Below the pieces are notes generated by a model. The model was given only the letters and a program-made list of their open reading frames with translations. It searched no databases and was not told the DNA's origin. Made by a program: the position numbers and the translations under genes. From Ridgeia piscesae (lineage: Eukaryota > Annelida > Polychaeta > Sabellida > Siboglinidae), in contig JAODUO010000439.1 in the NCBI GenBank assembly GCA_025642075.2, forward strand, positions 364,001 to 428,000: a stretch of DNA of 64,000 nucleotides, read 5' to 3'. This document shows positions 11,975 through 22,880 of the stretch, one piece after another. Position 1 is the first letter of the stretch; each line of letters opens with the position of its first letter.

Positions 11975-13035
11975 CTGATTAAAGTTTGATGAAAACTTCA
12001 ATTTCAGGAAACATATATCGATAAAATGTCGCTGCTGTTTTTACCATATCCGCGATCTTCACCGTATTCGTCGGTATCTCACTTTCCGTTGCAAAAAAAC
12101 ATTGCAACCGCTCTAGTAAGCAGCAGGCTTGAGTACTGCAATTTCCTCGTTTACAATACTGCAAACAAGCATATAGCAAAATCCAACATGTCCAAAAAAA
12201 AATTGGCAAGAGTAGTCACGCGTTCTCGTGGTTTTTCTCGCTCAGTGCCGCTTCTGAAATCATTGCATTGGCTCTCTGTGCACTATCGCAATATTTTCAA
12301 AATATGTACAATAGCCTATCAAGCCCCATCAACACAACCAGTATATCTGAATTCGTTGATCGCTCCAACAAAAAAATGTCAGACAGGTATGACCAATCAG
12401 TAGTAACCATCTTTACATTATTCGGCTGAAAACGAATGCTGGAACCCGAGCTTTCTCTGTTGCCGCACCAACTCTGTGAAATTCGCTTCCTCCCAGTGTT
12501 CTTCTTCCATTTCTTCCATTAAATGACCTCGGTCATCTTGCTGACCATTATTGTCACCGGTATTAAAAGATTTGTCATTCTCTAGAATTAATGAGTCCAC
12601 ATTTATCCCCATGTGTGGGATCTTTTACTTCCCTTGGCATAGACACCAGATAGAAGGGACCACCGGCTTTTAGTCTCTTCCGAAAGACGCAGGCAAATGT
12701 GGGGTGAACGAAATTACCTTAGTTTCGAGACGGCGGCAGGTGGGATTGAACCACCGTCCACTCGATTGACAATCCGGCGCTCATCCGCGCGATCACCGCT
12801 CCCCACGTGATAAATTAAAAGGAAATATAGTTTTATTCCGCCGGCGTCTAAAAACTTATCTCTTTAAAGGGCCTTTCCTCCTTAAATTCCTAGCACCTTC
12901 ATCCACCCGTCGACAACTCGCGCATTGTTATACGATTACGAGATTGCTTAATCCCTTGGTTTTGTCTCGCCACTTAGTTCGACCTTCGAGGATATTGGCG
13001 CATAAGAAGTCATCATCATTATTATTATTTGGATT
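11975..13035 (+). mobile_element. Second copy of the TTA-tail LINE, 3' end only, interrupted by a SINE
   Basis: From about 11975 the sequence follows the 4950-5705 LINE copy nearly colinearly. Matching parts include a FRKHISI-type block, SRLEYCNFLVYNTANKH, a SVPLLKSLHWLSVHYR block and the 3' untranslated segment with GAGGATATTGGCGCATAAGAAG, ending in a short ATC/ATT tail at about 13009-13030. Several frameshifts are present, for example the poly-A run at 12196-12203. Between about 12502 and 12808 the colinearity is broken by a SINE. Only the RT C-terminal region and the 3' end are present. Confidence 0.85.
12503..12808 (-). mobile_element. tRNA-derived SINE inserted in the LINE copy
   Basis: Read on the minus strand, 12806 to about 12735 resembles a tRNA head. 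A box-A-like stretch (TGATCGCGCGGATGAG) is followed by a perfect-looking box B, GGTTCAATCCC (plus strand 12742-12752). The body contains GGTCCCTTCTATC and AAAAGATCCCACA, and the element ends in a GAAGAA-rich tail near 12505. It lies exactly where the colinear match between two LINE copies is interrupted, which supports a real insertion. A second copy of its 3' half lies at 53692-53852. Transcription would have been by RNA polymerase III; the SINE family name is not recognised with confidence. Confidence 0.75.
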
Positions 13036-13264
13036 ATATAAATAATACCTACATTCCCTAATTACACGTCCATAGTTTGCCAACGTGCATTGTGTAAATG
13101 TATGGTTTTGTACATTCGATGGCAATTAAGAGAAATTTAATCGCATTGTTTCTTATTACGACTTACCCACTGTCCGTCAGTCTCATGAAACAAATTGCAG
13201 TAGCAACTATGATGGCCTTTCTGCTACATGGGTGCCACAAGATCAGCACCTCAGTGCTATATTC

Positions 13265-13455
13265 GTGTACCGGCCAAAATGAACAAAACCTTGTGTTTGT
13301 TACCTTTTTGAACACAACTAATATTGACTACGACATGTTTTATGCTACACGTGTGCCATAAGATCAACACCTCAATGCTATATCGGCTCCCACAACAAAG
13401 CGTACTTCGTGTACAGGCCAAAATAAACAAGGCCTTGTGCTGCTTGCCTTGTTGT
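13265..13455. repeat. Short dispersed repeat, two local copies
   Basis: A phrase of the form GTACMGGCCAAAATRAACAA followed by RCCTTGTG is found near 13266 and 13411. A third copy, continuing with TTGTTGCCTTTTT and an ACTACG end, is near 15591-15655. Confidence 0.6.
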
Positions 13456-13468
13456 CGACCCATATCAT

Positions 13469-13733
13469 CAAGACATTGACGATATGGGTATACTATATTA
13501 TAATAGAAGAAGGCGCAACATGTGGCAACACTCGTCGACACTGTTCTTCTTTCAACATTTGTAGGCCTATTGTTACAGTTAGAGGCCACATCCAACTTCA
13601 CGAACACATCTACATGTCCATATGAATAAACGATCACAATTCCAGTAGTTCAATCAACATAACCATGTACGTGTTGTTGAAAGTTGTTATTAATCACGGG
13701 ACAAATCCGATAAAACCGAAATAAGCAAACTTG
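13469..13733. repeat. 265-bp dispersed repeat, copy A (MITE-like)
   Basis: Nearly identical, with a handful of differences, to 16537-16801 in the same orientation and at the same length. Flanks differ. The copy begins CAAG and ends CTTG, a four-base inverted terminus. It contains no coding frame of note. Confidence 0.85.
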
Positions 13734-13739
13734 GTTATG

Positions 13740-14915
13740 ATGACTGGCAGCACTCGTTGACTGGCTGGAGAGCGCCAGTCCGGGACAAGGTTAGCTGGTA
13801 GAAAAGGTACCCGAGTCGCTGAAGAAGGAGACAGAGGCGCGGCCGGGCGCGTCCTTTATCGAGGCCCGTGATATGACTGTTCGATGGTCCGCTGAGACAG
13901 ACGGAGGAAAACGTCGTGTACGATGTGCAACGACGGAGGACGCTGGCGGCGCTGAAGGTAATCGTTAAGCAACCCATACGAACACTGACAGCTCCACCTA
14001 CAGTGGTAAACCTCGCAATGTTAATGATAACTGTTGCCTGTGTTGCCAACCAGATCACTATGCTCGCGAGTGTCGGAAGAGATCTGATGGGCTTTTGGTC
14101 CGAAGATCTAGGGAGATGTGTGACTTCTGTGGGCGCAGGGGCCATGCACAGCACCAGTTTCAAGCTTATGCAGTTGCCCAGAACGAGGCCAGCAAACGTT
14201 TAAACTAAGCAAGATTCTGCGGCATTGGAACAGTTGGTGGAGCACGCCGATTTGGAGAAGCTACTTTGAACAGTTCTTATTGTGCCGTGTCTTAGTGATG
14301 ATGCCATCCCCATCGTCCTATGCGAAAGAAATCCGGCGCACTGCGCATGTACGTTGAATATACACGGTAAATTACGTGTATGCCCTTTTTCGCATTGTGG
14401 AATCCATGCACGCGATGACCGTAACGAAGTGGTTCTCAACCTTGGATTTACAGCCGGCATATAACCACGTGCAGATGGAATATGAAGATCAGCGGAAGGC
14501 GGCATTCACGACCCCGTTCGGGTTGCATGAATATATGCGCATCTTTTCGAAGTCTATGACGTTTCAGAGAGTCATACAGACTGCGTTTCAAGCTGACCTG
14601 TTCAACATATCTACCTGGATAGCATTGTAGTTCACTCGACTACCGGTATACAAGATATGCATTTGGCTAGATGTGACACTGTGATTACTCTCCTGGGGTT
14701 GAATAGTCCTAAGCTGAAGGTAAAAATGCAGCTTCTTCAAGAGAAGTGTCAAGTACCTTGGCCATCTGGTGTTTGACGCAAGGGGTAGCAACAGACTCTT
14801 AGAACATTGCCACTGTACGGGAGTGGGCTGTACCGCAGGAGAATTCGAATGTTAATCGGATTCGCCTGTTTTCTATCGGCGCTTCTTGCCCCGGTTTACA
14901 CTACATGTTGAAACC
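13740..14915 (+). mobile_element. Ty3/gypsy-like retrotransposon remnant, copy 1 (gag zinc knuckles and RT)
   Basis: In one frame at about 14030-14203 there is a nucleocapsid-like pair of knuckles: CLCCQPDHYAREC and then a CDFCGRRGH block, ending at a TAA near 14204. Downstream, after frame changes, RT blocks appear: KWFSTLDLQPAYNHVQM and AAFTTPFGLHEY at about 14430-14530, an IVVHST block near 14627 (the YxDD neighbourhood, with YLDS-like wording), and YRRFLPRF at about 14870-14895. That is the gag-then-pol order and the block set of Ty3/gypsy elements. Many frameshifts and small deletions make it non-functional. Protease, RNase H and integrase are not visible here, and no LTRs were recognised. 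Confidence 0.7.
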
Positions 14916-14942
14916 ATGCCGCTACCTTGCTGCCTCCTCTCA

Positions 14943-15005
14943 TGTAATAATAAAAATAATTATAATGACTTCTTTTGCGCCAATATCCTCGAAGATCAAG
15001 CTCAG
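14943..15005 (-). mobile_element. 3' tail of the TTA-tail LINE on the reverse strand
   Basis: The plus strand reads ATAATAATAA-type sequence, then ACTTCTTTTGCGCCAATATCCTCGAAGATCAAGCTCAG in overlapping short pieces. This is the reverse complement of the LINE 3' end seen at 5640-5703, so it is a severely 5'-truncated insertion of the same family in opposite orientation. Confidence 0.8.
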
Positions 15006-15029
15006 TACATATATAAACAACCATACTCA

Positions 15030-15222
15030 CTATGAAATATCATCAATAAGATTTTCACTAACTGTCCATGACCTCACCACTACACAAAGAAAATCACTTT
15101 CAAGACTCGCCAATAGTTATCTCAAGCTTTGGCTTGGAATGCCCAAACATGGTGCTACACGGACGAGATACACAGCAAACAATGGCTCGTTGTGTATAGC
15201 TGACAAGTATGGTTTCATTTAG
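15030..15222 (+). pseudogene. LINE ORF2 C-terminal fragment
   Basis: The plus-strand frame ending with TAG at 15220-15222 has FSLTVHDLTTTQRKSL, then ANSYLKLWLGMPKHGA. From family knowledge, the NKYLKKWLGLPR-type block follows the RT in several LINE ORF2 proteins found in invertebrates. No RT accompanies it. It is an isolated fragment of a LINE other than the TTA-tail family. Confidence 0.5.
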
Positions 15223-15413
15223 AATATTGACAAAACTGCAACAATTATGTCATAGGCCCAACGTCTAGCAAACCCTGGCCCGCCGACCAAATATGGCCCG
15301 CGTACGGTTTCCAGTTTGTCCGCGAGGTCCGCGCCAATAATTACAAATTGTCCTAAACAACGGAACATTTACAATTTATTCAAGTGTTTTGTGAATGAAC
15401 GATTTATCTGTTC

Positions 15414-15415
<2 letters not shown>

Positions 15416-15479
<64 letters not shown>
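15416..15479. repeat. AT microsatellite
   Basis: About 31 uninterrupted AT units. Confidence 0.97.
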
Positions 15480-15482
<3 letters not shown>

Positions 15483-15590
15483 ACAGGGTATGTTTTGTTA
15501 GTTTTTCGTGGAATTGGCGGCGTTATCGCTTGTCTGATTAATGCTGGCTTTCAAGTTCAACTTGGCGATCTGACCGATTGAAGCGTACTT

Positions 15591-15655
15591 CGTGTACAGA
15601 CGAAAATAAACAAGGCCTTGTTTGTTGCCTTTTTAAACACTACTAGTACTGACTA
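15591..15655. repeat. Third copy of the GTACAGRCnAAAATAAACAA repeat
   Basis: Shares GCGTACTTCGTGTACAG and AAAATAAACAAGGCCTTG with 13398-13440 and the ACTACG end with 13266-13335. Confidence 0.6.
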
Positions 15656-16074
15656 CGTCTGTATTAATAATAACCACCAAAGTATCGTTTCTCCAATTAT
15701 ATAAGTCGTACTGCTATTTGTCAAGTAATGAGTATCCATTATTCTGTCAAACATGTTTAAAAAAAATTGTTTAATGACTCGTTATAAATGTATCAGGAGG
15801 TCCCCCATCAGCATCACTTACTAAAATGGAAGAGAAGGTGGAAGAAGCCCTGTTATCACCGGCATCGTAGGTGGTATCCGACTATCGACACCCGCGACGT
15901 GGGGTGTCTACAAGACTGTTGTATGCATAGCATGGGACATAATTTATTAAATTATACTACTCGGTAATTTACACACTCATTTTACCTATGAAATGAAGCT
16001 CTCGATTTTACTGGTATTACGGACATTATATGCATCCATAGAGACACCAACCTGTACGTTTACGGGTGGTGGAA

Positions 16075-16233
16075 ATGGCGGATAGTTGCAGCACCAGTGA
16101 CGAAGAGCATGCTATTGTACCATGTGCGATGGCCGTACTACAGCAAATGGACCAGGAAGAAAATGAAACAAAACCAGAAAGAAATGAAGAAGATGGCGTG
16201 TTCGCCGGTGAATTGAATTTCAGGTGCTTATGA
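16075..16233 (+). CDS. Possible small ORF or first exon, unrecognised acidic N-terminus
   Basis: An ATG in a favourable context (GGAAATGG) opens a 52-residue frame ending in TGA at 16231-16233. It begins MADSCSTSDEEH and continues with Glu/Asp-rich sequence. The wording is protein-like and resembles the acidic start of a nuclear or transposase protein, but nothing identifiable follows. It could be a first coding exon whose donor lies near 16222, or a chance frame. There is no supporting downstream exon. Confidence 0.2.
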   Translation: MADSCSTSDEEHAIVPCAMAVLQQMDQEENETKPERNEEDGVFAGELNFRCL

Positions 16234-16536
16234 AAGAACTAAAAACAGAGAGCCCCTGAGCTTTCTTAAATTTCGTTCGAGTCGATCGATTCGAGTGTCG
16301 GTTAGAGGCTGTATCGCCTTTAATCAGCCGCAATGGCACAGCAATGCGCGACTCAATTCTACCTCCTCAGCCCTTTGTTGTCACTCTTCGTTTTTTAGGG
16401 ACAGGTATATAGGAAATTACTCCTTCAGATGACGTTACCGTGAACTTGGGTATTTCGGCACAGAGTCTAATGTGTCAGTCATTTCACTCTCATGTTCCAA
16501 CATCTATTGCCAGCTGTACTGACGACCACTAACACT

Positions 16537-16801
16537 CAAGCCATTGATGATATGGGTATACTATATTATAATAGAAGAATGCGCAACATGTGGCAACACT
16601 CGTCGACACTGTTCTTCTTTCAACATTTGTAGGCCTATTGTTACAGTTGGAGGCCACATCCAACTTCACGAACACATCTACATGTCCATATGAATAAACG
16701 ATCACAATTCCAGTAGTTCAATCAACATAACCATGTACGTGTTGTTGAAAGTTGTTATTAATCACGGGACAAATCCGATAAAACCGAAATAAGCAAACTT
16801 G
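16537..16801. repeat. 265-bp dispersed repeat, copy B (MITE-like)
   Basis: Near-identical to 13469-13733, with only a few substitutions. The low divergence implies recent mobility or a recent segmental copy. Confidence 0.85.
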
Positions 16802-18561
16802 TATAAGATGATGTGAGGCTGTAATCGAAAACGAAAACCTACATCGGGTGTTTTTTAAATAGTATACCCAGTGAAATGCCAACCAGTGTCCCTTTTGAGA
16901 GCCCCAACTGATGGCGAAGGACGTGTAACCGTGATCGTGCGGTCCACTTCGGTAAACAAAAAACAAAACAAATACAGCGATGAATTAATATCAGAATATG
17001 CAATGATTTGGCGAGCTGTAATAATTACGGAAGATATTAAAACAATTCTGCAGTCAGTGGAGATTGTGTGAAGGAGGACCGGAATGTGCTTGACATTTTA
17101 TACGAGGAGAACATAGCTGAAATGTAAGGAGGCACTGGCTCGTCGACCAAGTCGCACGGAGTCACGTGAGATTCTGTGTCAACCGGGTATTCACCAGCAA
17201 TCTACACGTGGAAAGGTAACTGATATCATAAATCAAAAACCCATATCTTCAACGAAAGTTGCAAATAAACCACAGCGACCTGTAATTTCACTGGAAACTA
17301 AATGTCCATCTTAATGTGTATAGTAATCGTATTAAATTTACTAAAGTCAGTACTATAAAAAGCATAAACAAAATAGAAACTTTCAAATGCAAAATAGAAA
17401 ATATCTTTTTAGTGTAGGCATTGGGAACCCTGTAGTCAACAACCAAATGCCAAGGCATTAATCGCATTATTATTTAGTTGTTTAATTTATTTGTATTTTT
17501 AATCCTGTTATTAAATCGCCCGATGTTGTTCATGGTTTTCCCTGTTACCCATGTAGATATAATTAGTGTACTTTCTTTAATACGTACAGGAGCACACCTG
17601 AAGGTTTTTGAAACTGACTCGAAAACTTGATACTTATAGACATGTGTATCTCTAAGGACGTACGCATCTTCATTTACATGTAGTCACTTTTGCGCAAAAT
17701 TATGCTAGACGAGGTATGCCAATTATATGATATGGGAAAACTGTGATCAGTTATCCCGATGTTGTCACAGGTAATTTAGTACCTCTACACAGGAGAGCAT
17801 AACACTGACAATCCTGGTTTAGGTTTTGACATTCGCGCCCCAGCCAGCCGGGCAGCTGCCGAAATAACATCACGACGAAACCGGACGCTGTGGTATTACT
17901 TACAGAAAGGTAAAACAGCACCTTGCTAACATATTTCTGTTGGAAGAATGTTCTGCATACGTGCCAGACAACTTGCTAGCGTGTCTTCTTGCTGGATGCC
18001 GCTGCTTTAGTTCGACGACTTTCGTGCCGTGCTGACTTGCAGAATTTGTGTTTAATACCATTGTTTGTTCATGTTTCTGTTCGCGTCACGTGTTATGTTT
18101 ACCATATTCGCCTGCACCACGACGGCGTACACAGGAAGCATGATATACAACGGAGAATCACCAATGTGTTCAGTTTCACGTAGAGATGATGTAAAATAAT
18201 TTACCTTTTACTATCACCTGATATTTTGGAGCCAACATAAAATTGGTCTGAATGTAACAACCATCACCAGTATGATCGTGGAGGCACCGGAAACGAAGCT
18301 GAGAGTACTTGGGGGCAGCGACGCCAATTTCCCCACGTTAAAGCATAATATTGTGTTTTTGTTGAATATTCGGACTGTCCCCTAATTGTGTTTGCGACAA
18401 ATCTACATAATCACTTCATATGTTCGATCATGACGGGTCGCAACATGTGCATGCCTTTTGTTCCCTCACCCACGGCGTACTAGCGCGGCGTAGCCGTAGC
18501 CCGATCACATCAAGTTACATCTCGTCCGCCTTCTTCTTCCAACCACACCAACGACTGCGAA
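16802..18561. other. No recognisable gene
   Basis: Stop-rich sequence. A 66-codon frame at 16871-17071 and a 64-codon frame at 17989-18183 show no recognised motif. No repeat array or RNA gene was seen. Confidence 0.4.
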
Positions 18562-19907
18562 CATGGCATCTTCCACCGTATCGCTGCTGAGTGTCTCCGC
18601 ATCGTCACTTCAACAAGTGTTTAAGCATCGCTACGCGTGACAACCTAACTGCCTTCGTTCCTTCACTCACGTCATTGATTCGCTTCCCACTTGACGAAGA
18701 GTTCCTAGAGAATGTGACGCAATGCCACAAGCTGATGATTACTGAGGACAAGGCAGTACCCATCCAGGTATCTAAAGGACGCAAAACACTGGATCTTACA
18801 TCGACACACGAAGAAACGGACATTGTCATTATGCAACTAGCCATCAATGTTGCAAAAGAACATCCAGGATCATGTTGATGACACAGATGTGTTTGGTTTG
18901 CTATTCTATTTATACCAGAACGAGAAACTCCAGTCTTCCCTGACGATGCAGTCGCCAATCCAAGGTGCTTCTTGCATTGACGTGAATGAATCCGCTGGTA
19001 AACATGCTCAATGACCATGTTCTAATGGTTGTGATTCAGTTGCGGCGAACTATGGAGCTGGCGACACAACAGCAATCGCCGTGGCGCGAAAAGGCTACAC
19101 ACTGGATCAACTTGGTCAACCGACAGCAGAGAGTGTCGAAGTCATAAAGCCAGCGACAGCTTTCACGGCCGCATGCTATGACGTTAAGACACCCTGCTCT
19201 TCAATGACGGAGTGTTGCCAGCGGCTGTGGGCGCAGAAGACTGCAAAATCAATACCAAAGCTATGTAGTTTGCCCCCAACAAATTAAGCATTTGAGCAGA
19301 ACGTTCGCAGAGCACATTATAAGGTCGTTCAATTGTGCGACAGAAGGAACCAATTAGACGGAGTAGGCCAAGATAAAAGAACGAAGCCTAGGCTTATCCT
19401 AGCAACTTTAAACATGCCTCTCCGCAAAGCTGACATCTTATCAAATGCAAGACCTCAGGAAAAAATGTAATGATTGAAGCAACGTATACGTCACTGCTGA
19501 TATGAACCCAAAAGAGGGAGAAGAGTCCAAAAACCTACGTGACACACTAAAACAATTGTACAGTACCCTGAGTGGATATCCACTGCCTCTTAGTGCAGTA
19601 TTTTATGGATGGGAAGCGGATGACACAACCAAATGCCGAAGCCCACCCAACATGGAAGATGGAGTATCCTACGCCCTCGGGTACGTCCTCAAGTTGGTCA
19701 GGTGTGGCTGCGCACCAGCGCGACCATGTAGAGGTGGGAACTGTGGCAGCATGGGGCGTCAACTGCTTAACACGTTGTTCTGCGCGTGTGGTAATGGTTC
19801 TGCCTGCGCAAATCTTGTTCCACAGCAAGGAGCATTCAACAGAAGATGTTAATGACACTGGTGATGCAGATGATCAAGGTTTGGAGAAAAGTAATGAAGA
19901 AAATTAA
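18562..19907 (+). pseudogene. Pseudogene of an uncharacterised invertebrate multicopy family (DDTDVF / GCD / Cys-rich C-terminus)
   Basis: A frame at about 18591-18878 includes STHEETDIVIMQLA. After a shift near 18861 the reading continues with HVDDTDVFGLLFYLYQ. From about 19024 a GCDSVAANYGAG block appears. At 19285-19287 an in-frame TAA interrupts the frame, which then continues with FEQNVRRAHYK. The end, about 19600-19850, has FYGWEADDTTKC, then a Cys-rich tail with RCGCAPARPCRGGNCG and LFCACG. I recognise this order as an uncharacterised protein found in many copies in invertebrate genomes and probably mobile-element-derived; its biochemical role is unknown to me. One frameshift, one premature stop and the frame change around 19460-19500 mark it as a pseudogene. 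Confidence 0.6.
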
Positions 19908-20539
19908 GTGATGAAGAAAATTGTTAGTTACTGAAAAACAGTTGCTTGTTCCTGTGACGAATGTCACAACTGTGCTTTTAGCTCTTGTAATAACGGATGG
20001 GTTTAAATTGGCTAGTCAGTAATTAATGTTAGCGCAAATATAATCCGTGTGGGTCATAATAAATGGACGATCTTATTAAATACATGCATTATTTGTTTTA
20101 CAGGCACACTCTTGAAATAGCTATTAGCATGCACTATTAGTTATCTTCCTGAACCAATTCTTAGAGAAAACCCAAATCAAGATCGTTTATTGGCGTTTTT
20201 ACGGTGACGTTGTGGCCATCTTGGATTACTCCCCCACACTGAAACATATTTACAGATGCTAACACCATCATTCTAGTCTACTTACATCTTATTATATCCG
20301 TTTTTTCATTATTTATATGTTTATATGAACACTTTTGCGGTCATCTTGGATTTACGTCATCAAGATGGCTGCAACACGTTAAAATAACTTCCACCTTGTA
20401 TTCGCCGCCATCAAAAACATACGCATTGTGCGAACATCATCATTCTACTGTACTTAGAATATAAATTATAATGACATTTAGATTTTATGGTCGACCATCT
20501 TGGATTCTAAAAAAGCAAAGCGAGTGGCGACCCAGCAAA
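19908..20539. other. No recognisable gene
   Basis: AT-rich sequence with several CATCTTGGATT-type phrases (near 20217, 20342, 20493) that recur but form no clean array. Confidence 0.4.
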
Positions 20540-21002
20540 AATTTCATTCAAACACCATGCTCGCGAGTGTCGGAAGAGATATGATGGGCTTTTGGTCCGA
20601 CGATTTAGGGAGATATGTGACTGCAGGGGCCATGCACAGCACCAGTTTCAGGCCTATGCAGCTGCCCAGAACGAGGCCAGCAAACGTTTAAACTAAATGT
20701 CTATATTAAATGCGAGTCGAGAAGAGGGTCGGAAAGCAAGACTCTGCGGCATTGGAACAGTTGGTGGAGCACGCCGATTTGGAGAAGCTACTTTGAACAG
20801 TTGTTATTGTGCCGAGTGACCATGCCTAGTGCGAAAGAAGTCCGGCGCACTGCGCATGTACGCGGACTACCGTGCGTTGAATATACACGATAAATGACGT
20901 GTATGCCCTTTTTCGTAACGAACTGGTTCTCAACCTTGGATTTACAGTCGGCATATACCTACGTGCAGATGATATATGAAGATCAGCGGAAGGCGGCATT
21001 CA
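20540..21002 (+). mobile_element. Ty3/gypsy-like remnant, copy 2
   Basis: Parallels copy 1 at 14060-14515. It has the same knuckle-region sequence from ATGCTCGCGAGTGTCGGAAG, the same gag end (AACGAGGCCAGCAAACGTTTAAACTAA), the same ALEQLVEHADLEKLL block and the RT wording around LDLQ...Y..VQM. Differences are informative. Copy 2 keeps about 15 bases encoding part of the MYADYRALNIH block that copy 1 lacks. It has lost one Cys of the second knuckle and has an extra 46-base segment after the gag end. The match stops abruptly at about 21002, where minus-strand pol sequence begins. Confidence 0.65.
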
Positions 21003-21225
21003 TGACCCCACTAACAATTTCATCAGACTGACTGTTGCTAGTTTGTTCTGTTTGTGGCGTGTCGGCAGGACTGTCTGCCTCCTGCTCTGTTTCACCACTG
21101 TCCTCCATACTCTCAACTCCCTGTGAAGTACTGTTCTCAGTGAGTGGCTTCAGCCTGTTTGCATGTACCAGGGTTTTATGTAACACATGAGTGTCAGCAT
21201 GCCGTAAGCTATATGTGTGGTTTTG
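21003..21225 (-). mobile_element. Ty3/gypsy-like integrase C-terminus remnant
   Basis: Within the minus-strand frame 21369-20983 the wording NHTYSLRHADT...LVHANRLKPL appears. From family knowledge, a YxLR block followed by VHANRLKP marks the C-terminal end of gypsy-type pol. It is followed by a Glu/Ser/Thr-rich tail. It runs opposite to the adjacent gypsy remnant, so two elements or an inversion are involved. Confidence 0.45.
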
Positions 21226-21644
21226 ACAACCACTTCCGATAAGCACATGTTCATGATCTGAGATTAAAAAGACAGCAGCACACAGTGTCGAAATTGCGAA
21301 GGCCAAAACAACATCTGACAAAGAGACCGAGGCTAAAAAACAGAAAAAGATGGCCAATATATGCAACATAAGCTGAGGGCGCTACAACAAATGTAAATAT
21401 TACATTACATATATGTAATCGTTATGTTCTATACAACGAGATGGTGCGCTTGGACGCCGACTGTAGGGAAATGAGCAAAGGGGATCACGAAACCAGTGAA
21501 CCCTAAGAATTCCATTTGCAGAACTTGAAACGCCAAGACACTGTTGTTATTCTTGCTTTTAGATTCGTTTACACCAAGAAAGCTATCCAAGTCATTGCCC
21601 TCTCATTGTCCTATCATTTCTTCGAAGATTAGCCCGCCATGCCG
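21226..21644. repeat. About 420-bp direct repeat, left copy
   Basis: Matches 22878-23301 in the same orientation with few differences (for example ATGATC/ATTATC, and a 4-base GATA insertion in the right copy near 23216). The left copy overlaps the end of the minus-strand pol frame. LTR-like size, but no clear TG...CA termini. Confidence 0.85.
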
Positions 21645-22361
21645 GCCTGACTCAGACACGAGATGTTCTGTCACTGTTCGTTGCATCCACGTGAACACGT
21701 TAGGCAGGAAACCTTGGTATAATTTTCTTTTATATGTTAACGATCATGTCTTTCGCGTAATGTCAGTGATTACTTGCGAACTTTTATGAGGGCGCGTTTT
21801 ATGGTGTGTGTGATAGCAGTTTTAAACAAAGCAATACAAATACAACTGCAATACATAATGGTAACAAATTTACAATTTGATTCTTTCCGTCTTTCTGCTT
21901 CTGCGTATTACACTAATGTAATAGTCACGGCTCATGTTGTTGTATTCACCTGGTCGTTGACCGACAGAGTTCTTGTAATATTGCAGCAGTCGAACAGATG
22001 GCAACAGCAGTACGCCGGTGTCAGTGGCATCGGCGTACGGTGCGGGCGAGCAGTTCCATACTCCCAGAACAAACTGTAGTACAGGTCTCTCCCAACGTCG
22101 TCCTTGTGACGAGACGCTGCTGTTTTCGACCATTGATGTGATAACTTCAATGCAACCTTCACTGAGGATAGGGGCTTGTTTGAAGCACTTCTTCAATGCT
22201 GGTGTATGGCGAGTTTTATGTATCGATGTATGATTGCACGATGTACGATTTAATGTTCTCAAAATGGAACATAATTGTGATAACGATATTAAAAAATTAC
22301 GTTACTGGTGGCAACAAAACGACGTGTGTTGAAACATAAGTAATCTTATTTCTGTAAAGCA

Positions 22362-22880
22362 GGACACATCAACATGCGGCAGTTGCCAACGTACTAAATG
22401 AGACGCGCGCCTACGTCATTGTTGACGGAAAACCAACAGAACCTGAACTGTCTGCACTATCACCTGCACAGTGCACCATCACAGAGGCAGGTCCGGGTCA
22501 GTTACGCTACTTAGGTGGTCGATGTGTCGCTACATTCAAGTACGCGACTGTCAGCCGTGTCAGAAGACATGTACTATAACATGGAGTTGTACCACCGGGA
22601 GAAGGGAAAACTGGATTTGCTAAGCAAACTGATCTGACGTGAACGCGAAATTGTGAAAACTACTGCTATTCCGTCATCACTCAAAGTGACAGACAGCAAA
22701 CAAAACATCAACCGTTCATTGCTAAATATAAGCGATGACGCACTTACATTTTGTTAAACTATTACACAATTCTGTGTTCAATTTACAAGGATAAGATGCG
22801 TTTCCCAAAAGATGATGACATTAAAGTCATCAACGTACTTTACAATGACTGTGTCAATGGCTATTTAGCTGTCAGTAACA
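22362..22880 (+). pseudogene. Decayed coding sequence between direct repeats
   Basis: One frame at about 22370-22577 reads as protein: VANVLNETRAYVIVDGKP, then a QLRYLGGRCVA block and RVRRHVL before a stop. A second piece around 22680-22755 reads SLLNISDDALTF. The LRYLGGxxVA...RR and ISDDAxxFF blocks resemble an uncharacterised mobile-element-associated family in invertebrates, recalled with low certainty. Stops and shifts separate the pieces. It lies between the two 420-bp direct repeats and may be the internal region of that unit. Confidence 0.35.

Noticed and set aside
12735..12806. Functional tRNA gene on the minus strand
   Set aside because: Box A/B-like sequences are present, but the acceptor stem does not close and the sequence continues as a SINE body with a second copy elsewhere.
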